The position numbers and the translations under genes were made by a program. Under the pieces are notes generated by a model. That model was not told the origin of the DNA. It saw nothing but the letters and a program-made list of their open reading frames with translations, and made no database searches. Below are positions 1 to 14,658 of a stretch of DNA of 64,000 nt, in pieces. The stretch comes from Anoplopoma fimbria (taxonomy: Eukaryota > Chordata > Actinopteri > Perciformes > Anoplopomatidae), in NCBI RefSeq assembly GCF_027596085.1, contig NC_072472.1:18105971-18169970 (forward strand). Reading direction: 5' to 3'. Position 1 is the first letter of the stretch. Every line of letters begins with the position of its first letter.

Positions 1-3000
1 CAATGATGGGGAACACATCACTGGTCATCAAAGCTTTCAGTAAGCAGCTCCAACAACAGCAGCGCCATCACAAACCTGTCTGAAAATTTGAAAGTATTCC
101 CAGAGGAGAGAGATGAAGCGATGCTCCAGAAGGAGGAGGAGGAGGAGGAAAATGGCAGAAAATAGGGGATGCAGAACTGACAGCCAGGCAGGCACCAAAA
201 TGGTTGTAGTGCCTTGGAACTGTTCTCCTCATTTATGCAGCTTTCCATTGAAAAAACTACACCACACTCTTTCTCTCTCTTTCTCTTTGTCCCCTATTTC
301 GCTGCATGTTGTATTTCACCACATCTGCAGCCTATTACAGAAGACACCAGAATCTTTGGTTGTGGCGGGTAAGCAGTAGGAACAATACTGCATAAACAGT
401 CTAATACTCTGCTGCTGCCGCACTGGCAACTGCTCACATTTCTGATTCAAAGTGTCTGTGACTGCTGCTCTGTGGTGTCATTTCCTTGAAGTAAGCCCAC
501 TGTATTGAGAAACAGTATTCAGCGAAGTCTAGTATATCTCATATTGCCCTGCAATGTTTCTAAAAATTGTCTGATTTCATTGTTTCTCGTCATCAGCCTC
601 ATTATTTATGTATGGCCTGCTTCTGGGCTCAAGGTTAGAATGGGATGTTTAATCAATATTGGGTTCTCACCATATCATAAAAAGCATCGCAGTTAATCAC
701 TATTTCTATGCAGATGACATTTAGCTTTATCGCTAACTATTTCCAAACTATTTCATCTGGTTGGCCACATACCTGCTTATATAACATTGATGTAATTAGT
801 TAGCAAGATTGAATACATCATCTGATGACTGTTAAGCAATATACTGTATATTGACTGCAAGTCAAGGCAGCCTGCACCAGGTTAGTTATTTTAAAGTCCA
901 ACTGAATTCACGTTTAGTCATCTCTTCTTGCAGTCAAAACATTATCTGTTTATTAAAGAATTTGTTGTCAAATGTGGTAGTGAGGAGTAAAAACCAGACC
1001 AAAAAGTTTATTCGCAGGTAAGTTTACATTCTGTTTTAATATGCTGCAGCTGACCAGCTAATTATCAATCTAGGCTGCAAGCTGACGTTAGCAGAACACT
1101 TTTCCTCGGTGAATTCTTGTAAGGTTGCTCGACAATGAGCTAAGGTGCAGCACAAGACGTGTGTTCATGTTTGTTAATTAGGGGAGCTGACGTGGGTTGC
1201 TGTTCAAAGTGTGTGGCTCTTGTGTTGTGTAACAGGCTGCTGTCTGGCGGGCATTGAGGCCATCTGCTTATGATAGTTTGCTGACATTCCAGCTTTATGC
1301 AAATATAATTTAAAATTAAATTATTTTGCTTGACTGTATGGAAACTCCCTCTACATAGACGGAGAACTAACTATTTAGATTGACTAATGCAGAGATGGAC
1401 GCCATTATTAAAACCAAAATATATATCATATCCATTTTGCCCTTTAGATTAAGGAATTTTAACTCAAAGGAGAACACAAGAACACAATGAGTTTCCCAAG
1501 CAGATAAAGAGGTTTTTGCAGAAAAAAAGCACGCAAATACTTTTTGTTGAACTTTTAACTAGCCTGACTGCATAGAGTGAACAATATTTTATTACATAAA
1601 ACAGTAGTGTATTTTATATTGTGTACCACTTTATGTTCACTCATCTTACATATTTATCTGTGTTTAATTGTTTAATCAGCTGATTAGTGACTTGATTTTA
1701 ACACTAGCAATAATAGTTTGAGTTTAAATTGTGTATATATGAGGAAAAAGAGTCTGTTTATATGGCGGATACAACGGCAAGAGCAATGTCATATGCCTAA
1801 AGGAAGCAAAGCATCTAAATCTAATGGCATTATTTTATTTTGTTCAGCAAAGAGTGATTGTTCATTAAAAAAGTAGACATGTTTGTCCATATTGCTTCAA
1901 AACCTTGTAAAAAACAAGTTGAATTTCCATGCAATTTGGCTGTCTGGTATTCATTCAGAATGTTTGATTATGGTTGGCAGTAACAAAGAAAAATGTCCGT
2001 GTCTTCTAGATTACATAGGACTTTTGATTAGCGTAATGATAGTCTAAAAAGTTGGCATTTTAATCATAAACACTAACAAACAATCATCAAACCACAATTA
2101 CACAGTGCACATCTGGGAGAGTGCTCATTTTTCATTTTCACGCCCTGAAGGGACTGTCAAGAGTTTTACTGAGCTTGATTTTGAAAAAACAAATTTTGCA
2201 GTCAACTCCTGCCGGTTCATAGGATACCACACGAAGCAGATATTCTAAAGAAGCAGGCGGAAAGCTTTGGGAAATTAAAACAGACACAAGGTTGAAACGA
2301 GAAAGTGACTAAACCTGACTTTCACCTCTGGGGAATATAGCATTAACCCCGAGCACAGACATGTCTGGTGGGTGCTGTTGACGTTATGCCGTGGCATTAT
2401 GGAGTGACGGAAAGAGGATGGATAAAGCTAAAACCTCAGCCAAGGCACAACCATCCCTCTTCTCTCAGTGACAGCAGGATTACTCCACCATGCTGTAAGC
2501 CCCTTAATACTTGCATGCTGACAAATTCACAAGTAAAATATAGGGCGCACTAGACATATCATAGTTTATGTCATTACAGGGTTTGTTGCAAGTTGTGACT
2601 TGATGATGGGTTTTCACTGTTAATTAATTTCAGTCGCTAGAAACACTTCCGCAACTAAGCACTTGAGTGCTGGTTGTTTGGCCCTTGGAGAGGTTTTCTG
2701 TTGCCATTTTACAAATCAGCAAATGGGTGAATGAAATATAAATGACATCAGAGTAACATGACACAGCAAGCACAGAGTTTTTTATCGGAAAGGGATAAAA
2801 TCTGGCTGCATTACTGCTCCGGGGCTGCAGGGAAATGGAACCAGCCCTGAGGTTCAATGCTGAGCGGGAAAAGGGGGGAAAAGATTTAGTGTCGGTGGAG
2901 GGGTTGGCGAGCCAAACTGTGTCTCCCCAGCAACAACCAGAGCAGAATACATTATCCAGAACAAAATGATATCCAACATGATTTGAAGGGGTGTGTGGTG

Positions 3001-4116
3001 GGGAATGTAGAAGAAATCGAGAGACACCCAAATCGTATACTTAAAGTCACCCACATATGGGCACACAGGGGCATAGTGCACACAAAAGTCTATCTTCAAA
3101 AGACAGATTTGTTGATTTGACTCCCAAAGGCTGCTTTTCCCCTCCTGTGGCACGTCTGTCTCTGCTCGTCAGCAACTTATCCTCCAAAGATAAGCACAAA
3201 AAGGGAAAAAGTGCGAAAAAAATATGTGCACGCACAAAATGGCAACTAAAGGCTTCATATCCCTGTAATGTAGAAGAGGAACCTTCAGCAGGGTAGATAT
3301 TTCACAATGCCTGCCAGCTTATCATCACGCACAAAGCCAGACAATTTTCTTTTATTTTCTTCACAAGGCTATAACATATCCCTACTGCAAATTGAAAACT
3401 ACTTTTGTCAGAGAAAGAGTAAAAAACTAAAACAAAGGAAGTTATGGTTAATAGTATAATTGAGTGATCTGACAAAGAATTTAAAGTTGTGAAGGCCAGT
3501 TCTTTCTGTAAAAGTAGCGCCTATTGGTTCAGTTATTACACATGTGCATACAGCACGATCCTGACACAATGAACACACATACACATGCAGCATGAACACG
3601 TTACATTCTGATAATATTGCCACACACCCAGGAGCCATATGGTCTTTGTCAGAAGCTCTTGAGTACTTCCCTTCTTTCCTCCCTTCACCGTGCCGCTGCA
3701 AGCCAAACAAACTCTCTCCCTACGTCCTGACAACTCCGAGCCTAGGGGAATATAGCGACTAAAATTGTTTAGACAATACTTTGCAGTGCACTCGCCCCAG
3801 TCTCCAGACTGTAAACACAAACCAGCTGTCCCCGGAGTGCGGATACTTATTCACTGACTGATCTAACCATAGGCCAACTGGGAGAGAACATGACGGCGAA
3901 ATAAAAAACGGATGAGGAACAAGAGGCCGGCGCCGCATTCACACACTGTCACAGGCAATTGGGAGTAAACACTGATATCTGACTTTGTGGCTGTGGATGA
4001 AGAGCATTTACAATGTGTCAGTGTTTGTCTATCAAACAAATATCACTCCTAGTCCTTATGGAGAGAAAATGACAACTGTCCCTGAGACGTACCGCTCTAC
4101 TGCCACTTAGAATCTT

Positions 4117-4150
4117 TTTATTGCTTTTATCCAAAGTGACTACAGGCAGG
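4117..4150 (+). repeat. short fragment of the GCTTTTATCCAAAG repeat
   Basis: TTGCTTTTATCCAAAGTGAC followed by TACAGG matches the core of the repeat at 5249-5525 with two or three differences. Confidence 0.5.
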
Positions 4151-5248
4151 TTTCTGTCAGTGGCAGTGACAACCATTTGAAGTGGGGAGCCATTAGTTAA
4201 TGGATAGGGGCAGGCAGAGGGGAAACATGACCTCTGTGAATCCGCCTCTCTCTCACTCTGCCGTGTACATCTCCTGAGCCCGCTCGTTTCCAACATGAGA
4301 TTACAATCAAAGAGGAGTGGACAGGGAGGCAGTCCAGGGGTCCCACCTTCAGCTGTCAATCTCCCAGTATGACTGAGCCGCCGCGCACATCCCATGATCC
4401 ACTTTGGAGGATATGGTGTTGTAGTGAACATGTCCGTCAAGTTAATGCATTCAAGTAATTACCACATGCCATCACGTCTCCCACTGTCTTTTAAAGATAT
4501 GTATAGACAACAACACTGCATACAGGATGATGAAATATTAATACATTTTTGAGATGTATGCTTTATATGTATTATCTAAGAAACATATATTTGTATGTGC
4601 CAAACTGAGATCTGAATCTTAATTGGATTTCTCCACGATTACATGTCACTGTTTTCTTTTTTGTTGTTGTTGTCTATTTTCATTTTTTCTAGGAACCAAG
4701 CAATATTTTGTTTAGCCAGATAACGAGCAGATTATTTAACATGGAGGTTTTAAAAACGCTGAGATTGCGTTTCACATAGGAAATATTTAATCTACTTGGA
4801 GAAACAGTGAGACGAGGAAACAAGCCTTTTATAGGGATACAAATCTGGCTTGTAGCAATTGTGGTTACTCTGATTCTTCTGCAATGTGGAGCACAATCAA
4901 ACAAAATAAAGGCTTCTACATAAACATAATGTACGCATGCTACATGGAATGTAACATGTAGCAGGTGTAACATAACTCTATCTGTGTCTGTATTTGTATA
5001 TCTCACAAAAATATCTGTATTTGGATTTATACAGGAAGTCAGGGGCAAAGCATGCACCAGAAGCTGTTGGAAATGTAATTAAGACTGCTTCATGTTATGT
5101 ACTAAATTGTTTTACTGGCAATTATAATACTCTTACATTTTATAAGTTTAGCTGGCCACAAAATATACAAAATAAAATATTTTAGCCATGTACCTATACT
5201 GTTACTATATATAAAAAAAAAAAACATTTTTATATATATAAACATGTA

Positions 5249-5525
5249 CATTACATTACATTACATTACAGTCATTTAGCAGACGCTTTTATCCAAAGCG
5301 ACTTACAGGAAGTGTATTCAACATAGGTATTCAAGAGAACTACTAGTCACCAGAAGTCATAAGTGCATCTCCTTTCTTAAACAAGCATCTCAAAGCATAA
5401 GCCAGAGCAAAAGTATAGTGCAGAGGCAGATTACTACGAAAACAATAATTGCAACAGACTAATCCGAATATAGTAAGTGCTGTAAGTGCTACAAACTACT
5501 ACGAATAGGATATGTACAGTTTACA
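5249..5525 (+). repeat. dispersed repeat with AGCAGACGCTTTTATCCAAA motif
   Basis: It begins with a CATTA short tandem run (5249-5270), then GTCATTTAGCAGACGCTTTT, ATCCAAAGCGACTTACAGGA, and a tail with repeated AAGTGCT. This phrase is one of the most abundant interspersed repeats in teleosts. A fragment is at 4117-4150. Confidence 0.65.
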
Positions 5526-6133
5526 ATGATATGGTTGATGTTTTTACTTTTGGCTTTGACATCTTCGTCTTGTGATCCAATATGTGATGGGCACATGGGA
5601 TCACAAACGTTTTGGTTTGACATGTAGATCTAAAACTCTGACAATACAAACGGAGGAATCAGAGATGATGTGTTTGCCTTTCTCTTCATACGCTCTCATG
5701 CGTGAGCAGTGATGTGACTGGCTGTATCGTCGTCTTTCTCTGTGGCTCACTACTTCGTCACTGCAGTGTTGTTGCCTAACCTTAAGTCCTGCCACAAGTC
5801 TCACTTTCCTCTAGCAGATGGCAGCGTCCAATTAGTTTAAGAATATCATTTATTCCTCTCCCTAACTGAACCTAAAAACAGGTCCACTATCCAATAACCT
5901 TTAGAGTACACTGGCTGTGACTTTGCCTTCACCTCAATAAAGCGCTCCATGATTGAATCAAGTGGCCGAGGTCAATAGGACATATGTTCATTTCCCAGGG
6001 TCCTCCAGGATCCCCACAGGCAGAAAAAAAAAATGCTGAGTGTCTTCCGTGACATTTATTGGATGGGAACTACGTTAAATGTCTTTTTTCCTTTTTTTCT
6101 CATTTCATCTCTTTCACTTTTGAAAAGGGCTGC

Positions 6134-6244
<111 letters not shown>

Positions 6245-7488
6245 GTTTGTGTGTGTGTTTGTGTCTGTGAGCATGTTCTGTGTGCTTACACAGTATTTCA
6301 ACCCTGTGGTCACGCTTCAGGCACCAGCACATACTACATCTGTCACTGTCTCCACCACGTCACCTCAATTTTCTGCAAACTAGTTTCACTTCTGTGCCTT
6401 GAAGGACAGACACTTCTTCCTCTCTCTCTTCTGTTCCCGTCTGTCTCTGTCACTCCTTTTCCCGCTCCCATCACTTTCAGCCTGCCAGCTTGTCTTTTGT
6501 CAGCCGTCTCCCCACTTCTCATCATCTCCCCCCACTTACTTCGCTTTAATCAAAATGGCATTAGAAAAAGTTATAATACTGTAAATTAATTTGGAATTGA
6601 GTTGGGGCTTTTAGAAGTAATTAATTTTCAACTGTAGCTTTCAAATTTACTTTGTTGATTAAAGATCAAATGACTAATGCTCTGTGGGATTTTTGTCACC
6701 GTGCTGCGGTCTCTTCCCTGCCTGGGTAGCCGAATCCATGAACTCATCATATAGATATAAAGTGACAAGATATTCAAGACAGCCAACCACGCATATTAAC
6801 TATAATATTTAACGTTTATTTTTGGGGACAGGTGAAGAGCATAAATTATTCAGTGTATTGACTAATGCCATCATATGTTCAGCGATGTATTGTCTACATG
6901 CAAACATTGAATTAAGATTTGTAATGAAAACAATTGATTCTATTCTTTACTCTAACATCATGCGTGCGTGCATCTAAAGAGGCTGTTCTTAGGCGCAGAC
7001 ATGCTTTCAGTTAAATGCAGTGTTTGAAAAAACAGGGAATCTCAGGGGATCTCACACCCCTTGTCTGCAATATCCAGCAGACTTGATTATTAAATTGCAA
7101 AACAGTTATTTACAAATGTGATTACCAAAAATATATTGTTGTGACGTTTCGTCTTATATTGCTATTGAATACCTGGTTGCTTCTGGTAGGGCCTTCTTCT
7201 GTGGGTGGGGCATTCAATCTTTAGCCTATGTTCATGAATCAGTTGTGATAGACCAGTTGTCCATAAGATGAAAAGTTGTACAGCGACGCAGTTTCTGCGT
7301 TTCTGGTTCGAACGCATACGAGTTGGGTTAGAGAGCGAGAAAAGCAAGTGTGACATGTGGATTATGTTGCAGGGCATTACTGTTTTGTGGTTGTGTAGTT
7401 GTGTGAGTGGACTTATTGTTAAGGATATGAGCCTATTTGATGTGCGTGTGAAAAGTGATTAGCCTAGTTGATTGCCTTGACTTGCTAA

Positions 7489-7690
7489 CTTGTTCACAAT
7501 GACAATGCTAACACGCTGAAGTTAAGCAGGTTTAATGTTTACCATCTTCACCATGTTAATACTGCATGTTAGCATGGTAACATTTGCAGGTATTTGGCCA
7601 TAACCCAAAAAATTGTACAAATAAAATGTTGACCTGATGATGGTGCTATAAGGAAAGTGAAGGATGTACTTTGTGGGTAAGGGATAGGTG
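7489..7690 (+). repeat. dispersed repeat, TGCTAACA…GTATTTGGCCATAA family (copy 1)
   Basis: It contains ATGCTAACACGCTGAAGTTA, TTTAATGTTTACCATCTTCA, TTAGCATGGTAACATTTGCA and GGTATTTGGCCATAACCCAA, then TTGACCTGATGATGGTGCTA. Shared with 55375-55770 and, inverted, 63225-63720. Non-coding. Confidence 0.6.
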
Positions 7691-8310
7691 TTTTTTTTTC
7701 TAGTTCAAATAATGTACTATCCTTAAATGTTAAGGTAATGAACAGCCATCAGCACATTCAAATGAAGCTTTTAGAAGCTTAAGGGTCAGTGTTGCTGATT
7801 TGGGAAACGAGGCTGTGCCGACTGTGTAAAAGAGACACTACAAATACAGAACACACACGGAACACAAAGGGCCCTGCACCATAGAAAATTCATGCACAAA
7901 TGCCACGAGTTGCACATCTGAGTGTGTGAGCGTTTTGACCAAAAACACAATGTTCACCTGGTTGGTTTACAACGACACAGTTTAGTGTAGTTTGTTTAGT
8001 TTATTTAGATTAGTTTAATCAACTCCCAGTTTTCAGTAGACCGGAGAATATCAGATAAGCCAGTTACACTGACAAATACCCGACCATCTGTGTTCGTGAA
8101 GAGCAGTCACACACTGGTGTACATTCAACATGTGAAGACACAGAAGGGCTGAACCCACTAGAGAGCCGCTCACAGCTGTTGTGTTCACTATTGCTGGTAT
8201 ACCATGAAGCAGGAGGAGTTCACATCCAGTGTTTTTTGGAGTCAGTTTAAAAGTGAATGTTAAGAAAATGAGCTTCCTTTTAGCCTTTATAATATAATAA
8301 GAAGAATGAA

Positions 8311-8347
8311 AAGAAGAAGAAGAAGAAGAAGAAGAAGAAGAAGAAGA
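8311..8347. repeat. (AAG)n microsatellite
   Basis: About 12 perfect AAG units. Confidence 0.95.
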
Positions 8348-9229
8348 TTACATTCCAGGATTCTGCTCTGTGTGAGTGTCATCACAGAATTATTGCCGGA
8401 GTGATTTTGAGCGACAAACATAACAAGTGAGACATGATGATACTTTGTGTGTGTGTGCAAAACATCACCCCACTGTGCTTCACAAAAAAGAGCAACCAGC
8501 ACATGCATATTTTGAGCCTAAGCAACTAAAAACTCTACACAAAATGAACAACTATACTATTAACAAGGTCTATGGACAGAGTGTCTCTTATAAACTCCCT
8601 AACTCAGCAGCATTTTGCCAAAGGGGGTTTTGTTTTCCTATCCAGCCCCAGGGTGACCCATGAATCTGCGTGACCTCTGAAGGATGAAACGGGGAGACAT
8701 AACTCATCCAGGCAGCTTCAACAAGTCCTCTCTGTGTTCCCCCTCTCTCGACCTTAAAAACTGACAGTAAATTTAGTGAACTAAAGTAATAAACACTAAA
8801 CCCTAGAGGGCTGAGCTTTTCAGGGTAAGAGTGCTGATCTAGCATTTCCGTGATATGTTTGACCATCGCTTTCATTATTATTCAAAAGGTGAAACGGATA
8901 CTAGAGGGGTATTATTATTCTAAAACCTTTAGGTTTATTATCTGCACTGGAGGCCGAGCCTGTCGAGAGCAGGGGATGGACGGTAAAAGACTGGGAGCTA
9001 TGCAGTTTGTGAGGGCATGGCTGTGGTTGTTAACCCTTGTTACAAACACATCCTTCTTTTAGTGCAGTCTTTACTCATGGTGTTCACTAGATTCCAGGGT
9101 TTTGGACTTGTGTCCCATGGGATTCACAGACCATCTGTATTTACCCTGTTCTGATGGTCGGAAACCTTGACCCTTTTGCCCTCTGCCCTCTCTTCGCTTC
9201 AACCTAAGCTTCATTCCAGCACTCCAAAG

Positions 9230-9232
<3 letters not shown>

Positions 9233-9282
<50 letters not shown>
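9233..9282. repeat. (AT)25 microsatellite
   Basis: 50 bp of uninterrupted AT. Confidence 0.95.
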
Positions 9283-9285
<3 letters not shown>

Positions 9286-10117
9286 TGGCTGCTGAATGCA
9301 ACCTGACAGATTCCAGCCTCAGACATACTGCAGTGAAAGGCTGATTAACTGGCAACACCACACACTTGATACTTGCAGCTCTGCGATTCAGCGAGTTGAC
9401 ACTGTCACCTGTTACACACTGAGCACTTGTTTGAACCTGTGGACTAAAGCAGACAAACAGCTGCTGCCTGTCTGACAGGTGGGTCGCATAGTGATCTCCC
9501 ACCTGTCCCTTAACCATAAAAATGACCCAGATTGGAATGAAAGTAACAAAAGTAAACAGGCTTTTAGATTTCCATCTTTTTTGCCTTATTAATCAATGCA
9601 ATGGGTTGAGTGAAAGTAAGAAGACACTCAGTGCAAAGTAAATATAACAAAAAATGTGATTTACTTTATGAAAGTATTTCCACCTACACATTTTTTATTT
9701 CTTCAGGACTTGACTGGAGATTATCTAAAGGTTATTCTGAGGAAATATTCAAAATAACTGCTTACTTTCTTTGAAGATGGATAGTACAATCACCACTGCC
9801 ATCATGCACATTGACAGATTGAGAAATCAATTAAAATGATTAAAAGAGCTGAGGCAATTATTATCTGTATAGCTGCATCTTATGCCTGGGTATTAGAGAT
9901 ATCTTATTGGATATTCTCGCTCAAAGACATAGCATTCTGGTACCCTTTCCATTCCAATGTTTGACTGTGGCCATTTATATTTTAGCTGTATTTGCAGATG
10001 ATCACGCCCTGCTGAAATAATGTGCATATGTGTGTTGCATCATTTTGAAAACAGAATCATCAGAGCTATAAGCACTATAACATATTAACACCAACACACA
10101 GGGTTAACAGAACTTAC

Positions 10118-10444
10118 TGGCTACTTCCAGGGATGCATTGTGACTGATCGCCTGGCCCAGATAGTTCCGGGCCACGCACACGTAGCTGCCATCATCGGGC
10201 TTGCTCCGTCGGCCGTGGATGATACGTAGGAAGAAGAGGGACCCGCTGGGCAGCAGCATACGGTGGGAGCGGGGGTTGTCGCGGTCGGTCTCGACGCGCT
10301 CCCCGTCTTTGTACCATTCCACCGTTGGGGTTGGACGGCCCTCGGCCTTACAGTTGAGAGTGGCTGGTTCCCCTTTAGACACAATGAGGTCAGAGGGGTG
10401 CTCCACAATGCGGGGAGGGAAGTCTTCCTGGCGGAGACGAGACC
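10118..10444 (-). CDS. robo1: robo1 Ig1-domain exon
   Basis: A 327-nt internal exon encoding the first immunoglobulin domain, which contains the main Slit-binding surface of Robo receptors. The translation begins [19 protein letters not shown] and ends SHNASLEVA. It has the two Ig cysteines (LNCKAEGR and SYVCVARN), the [11 protein letters not shown] strand and the [13 protein letters not shown] core, and is nearly identical to vertebrate ROBO1/2. The acceptor is a pyrimidine tract ending CTCTCCAG; the donor is A|GTAAGT at 10117-10112. Both boundaries are phase 1, as in mammalian ROBO genes, so the exon fits either upstream leader. NHS/NAS near the end (SHNASLE) is a possible N-glycosylation sequon. 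No frameshift or stop is present. Confidence 0.97.
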
Positions 10445-13400
10445 CTGGAGAGAAAGAAGGGTGCAAAGGTGACATAAGCAAAAAGGAGAATGAGTTCCTG
10501 GTATGGACTTTACTGCTGTATTGCTGTATGTATACTGCGGTACATGGGACTTAGTGTATAGGGTCAATTGAAAACAAAAAACACCACAAAAAGGCATCGT
10601 AAAATGTATCATATAATCCTTTCACGCAATGAAGAGAAGTATTAATCAAAACAGCAGCAGCTCTAAAGGAATTAGACCAGGAACAATATTATTGCTTTGC
10701 AAGTGCCTCATATTAACAATAATCCAGTTTGACAAAATAATTACCACACAATCGCGTGTCGCTCATAAAATGTTTGGCTTTTCTTTCCGCAGTTGGAACC
10801 CCATGAGGCATTGTAAATTAAAAAAAACAATGCTGACGTGGAATCCTCAGGAAGTAATATCTTTCAAAACATGTTTCGCCTTAAAACATGTTTTTGCAAA
10901 GAAGTGTTTATATGCAGTTTTAGAGACAAGCTTCAAGGCTGAATTTTATAATGGGATTATGGTGTTATCTGTTGCTCCACCGACACATTACTATAGACGA
11001 TGTCTGTGTTCATTTCACCAATTTAAATATTCAGTAGTTTTAAACGTGTTATAAACTTGTGCTGCTATAGATAACAATACAGGAAATGCATAAGTCCCCA
11101 ACTGTATTATGACTGTTTTCACAGTACACTTTATTATTGACAAGGGAAATAAATATGGTGGAAAATCTAATTATGTGTTTAGCTGTGTAATTTGCCAGTT
11201 CCGGTATTCTGAGCAAAAGTGAAAGGATACCCATCCTCAACAGGAGCCATCACTCTCTGTCCTCCACCCTAATGGAGTACACATTTATTTATTCTTTGTG
11301 TTCACCATTTGGAGCCAATTTCACTACAGCCTCTGAAATGGTTAAACCGACCATAGAAATACGAATCAATACCACCAACCATTCTCACACTAACAACTAC
11401 AAAATCACCTCTAATCCCTGATACACTGTTGAGATGTCAATCATGCTGGTCTTGTCAAAGAAACTGTGCAACAATGAGTCCCTGTGAGGCAGAGGACAAA
11501 GCAAACCTCCCTAATGAGATCCAGGTACACAACTCCAATGCCTCTGCACATCTTAAATTCCTTCCATCTTTTTTTCCAACCCCCCCAACACAGTAGAGCC
11601 AGCTTCAACCACGTCCGAACACACACCCTCAGTCATTTCTCTCCCTTATTTTCCCCTTCAGTATTCTGTGAATGCTGGAGAATCTGGTTTGGATTCTACA
11701 AAAATGCTACAGGAGTCATTATTTTCTTCAGAATCTAGATCAAATCTAAAAATCGCCTTTAATTCTAAACTGAAATGCAGAAGCAATTTTTGCTAAAAAC
11801 TGTTAACCCAACAGAGAGAGAAAGAGACGGAGGAGATGACAGAAATGCGGCATTAATGTCAATCATGCAACCACTGTTTACTTGTTTTATTGCTGTGGGA
11901 ACACTTCTTTCATGCCCCTGCAAACACTAGCTTACACAGCCTTCAGCAGGTCACGCTTTAATGTGCCAATGGTCCTGTAAAGCAGATAATCACCACCGTG
12001 CAAGACAGTGATGAGCTCCTGCACTCCCGCTGCAACCAATAAATCCCACACAGACAGAAGTGTTTACTCAGATAGATAACACCTCCTTCATTGTGAAATG
12101 GGTGAGAATTTGGTCCACTGCGTAGTGTGATAGACGTTTTGGTGTGTTTGCGCGAATCTAAATTTACTGTCTTTTCCAAAATCGTATTAAGGAAAATCTG
12201 AAAGTATTTAAGAGGTCAAGTGCACGGCCCTCACTTACACAGAAAGGTCATGAATTGCATTTGACAAGTGTGCAAGCTTATCATTAAAAACTGAAAGGCA
12301 TTGACATTTTAATGTTTTGCATTCAAAAGCTCCATTTTACCTGGCTGGTAGCAGTCAGACTGAATGGACGTGGACTGCTAAATTAAGCCCTCCCACTGCC
12401 TGACTATAACGGGTTTTTTTTCTTTCTTTCCATTTTCTTCCTTAAGTCTGCTTTTCTGAGTGGTGGATCTACCAAAAAGGCTACATGCTGATTAATGCAA
12501 AAACTGTCAAAAAGTTGAATTGGACAGGTAGGTAATTACCCTCTATAAAATGCTCCTCATTAACACCTAAAAAGAAAAAGCCCCAGCAGGACCCTTATTT
12601 GCCCTGGCACAGTAGGGATTAGCGAGACCAGACCTTTTTATTTAGATACTATACCGTTACGATATTTGTTACAATTTTAACGATACAGATGCCTTTTTTT
12701 TTTTTAAAGAAAAAAGAAAATCATTACACTCACAGGCAATTAACATGACACACACCAGCCATCAATAAAACATTCATTTCAAAAGCAAATATAAGTCAAA
12801 TGTAAATGTTTGTGCCACTAAGTGTCCTACAGAAATATTATAATTAAATATAAGGCATCCTTTTAACATTTGTGTTTGTGTTGTTTTAAAAAAGGTATCT
12901 CGTGTTGCTGTGTGTGGCACATTCATCACAAATCTGGCTGTATTTTTATCTAGAGGTGAATAGGAGCACCACACAACACTTTCTTTCTTTCATTCTCTCA
13001 ACTTGTCAGGGCTGTTTTGGAACAAACATACAAAAGAAGCGAAAAGGCGTTGATGCAGCCACACACGTTTGTATTTGAGTAATTTATCATCATATATCAT
13101 ATAAATATCAGTATTATTTTTAAAGGCATCGATAACAAATTAGTTGCTTACGAGTATTGACGTATCGGTACCGCAGTGTAGATTCATACATTCCCATGTC
13201 ACAGTGCATAATGAAGCTTGAAGCTCTGCTAAGATAATAGTATTGGTTGTGTCAAAATGTGAGTCATTCTGTCAGCAAAAATGAACGTAATGTATGTTAA
13301 CAGGGGATCACTGAAGTTTTTTTAGGATTCATCCTCTCAGTATTGATATCTGCACACAATTGGTAGACCAACAGACCGACAATTACAGGATTTCTTTCAG

Positions 13401-14611
13401 TTCTGTGATCTATAAAGTAAATTTAGTGAGCGATTTTTTCAACAGCACAAAGACATGTTCTCACTGTAAGACCAGGACTAAGACTGTGCTGCCAAGATGT
13501 TGCCTGAATGAAGAAGTCACATTGGCTGCAGATACATTTCTGAATCAATTAAAAAATGACTGGAAAAAAATCTTAAACCACATTAAAAGCAATATGTAAA
13601 GACCACCCATGTAGCTTTGAGCGAAGATGGGGGTAAACATTTAATTCCAGCAAAATTTTACGCACAGTCTTAACATTTAAACCCATAACGGAACAATACA
13701 AACATGGTGGCCTTCTCTCACACATGCTGCCTACATTTCCTAATTGTGTTGGGCCGATGCCTAAGGGTCCATGCAGCTCCCTAAGCTCCCTGGCATTACA
13801 GAAAGGCAATATCAGCCCGCCACAAGTGGGCCCCCGGAAGACAGGCTTTATCTGCAAAGGGCCAGCAGCCAGCACACAATCAGTATGCAAAAACAGGCAC
13901 ACAGATGCACAATGGAGTACATACGTAGACACCAAAGGTCATTTGTAGCACCTGTGCCCTTACAAATATGTCTTTTTCTGTCAGTCATCCCACAGGCAGT
14001 TATATTGTCTTGTGAAGATCTAGAGAGAGAAGTGAAATGAAGAGCAACAACCATGAAAGAGAAAGGAGCATGTCTGTGTCGTTTTGTCTCAGTCTGTGAG
14101 AAAGGAGGTGGGTACAAAGTCTGTTTTTTTCCCCACTACTGTAAATCTCTCTCGAGAATGAACTAAAATGTGCAAAGAACATAGAGAGCCATTGTGTGCT
14201 GGAATATCAGGCTAGGTATTTTGTATTTATTGAATATGAGTTATAAATGAAGGCATGAGGGGATAAATTAGAAGCGGAAAGGAGGAAGAGTAGAGGTGAT
14301 AAAAGGGTAAGGTAGGGGATTTGAAACAACAAATCATGCAAGCTGAGATTCTAATAACTGAATGTGACAAATGAGTGTAATTTAGGGCAACGTTGGTGGT
14401 CTTGGATTGACCGACTCCAGTGTCATTTACAGTACAGTACTGTATGTGTTTAGAGTGCATGAAAGGAGGCTACCATGACTGTTTGGTACCAAACCAAAGA
14501 AATATACAGAGAAAACATCAAATAGCACAATCAAAATTAGCTTGGTGCACTGAGGTCACACTAGCTGTCAGCTCAGTATGAACAATGATCCATTCTAAAG
14601 GTGTAACACTT

Positions 14612-14658
14612 CAGACAGACAGACAGACAGACAGACACATGGACACACACACACACAG
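14612..14658. repeat. (CAGA)n then (CA)n microsatellite
   Basis: CAGA tandem repeats to 14636, then a short CA tract. Confidence 0.85.

Noticed and set aside
10121..10612. 163-codon minus-strand open frame overlapping the robo1 Ig1 exon
   Set aside because: It is the shadow of the Ig1 exon in another frame and runs through the splice acceptor.
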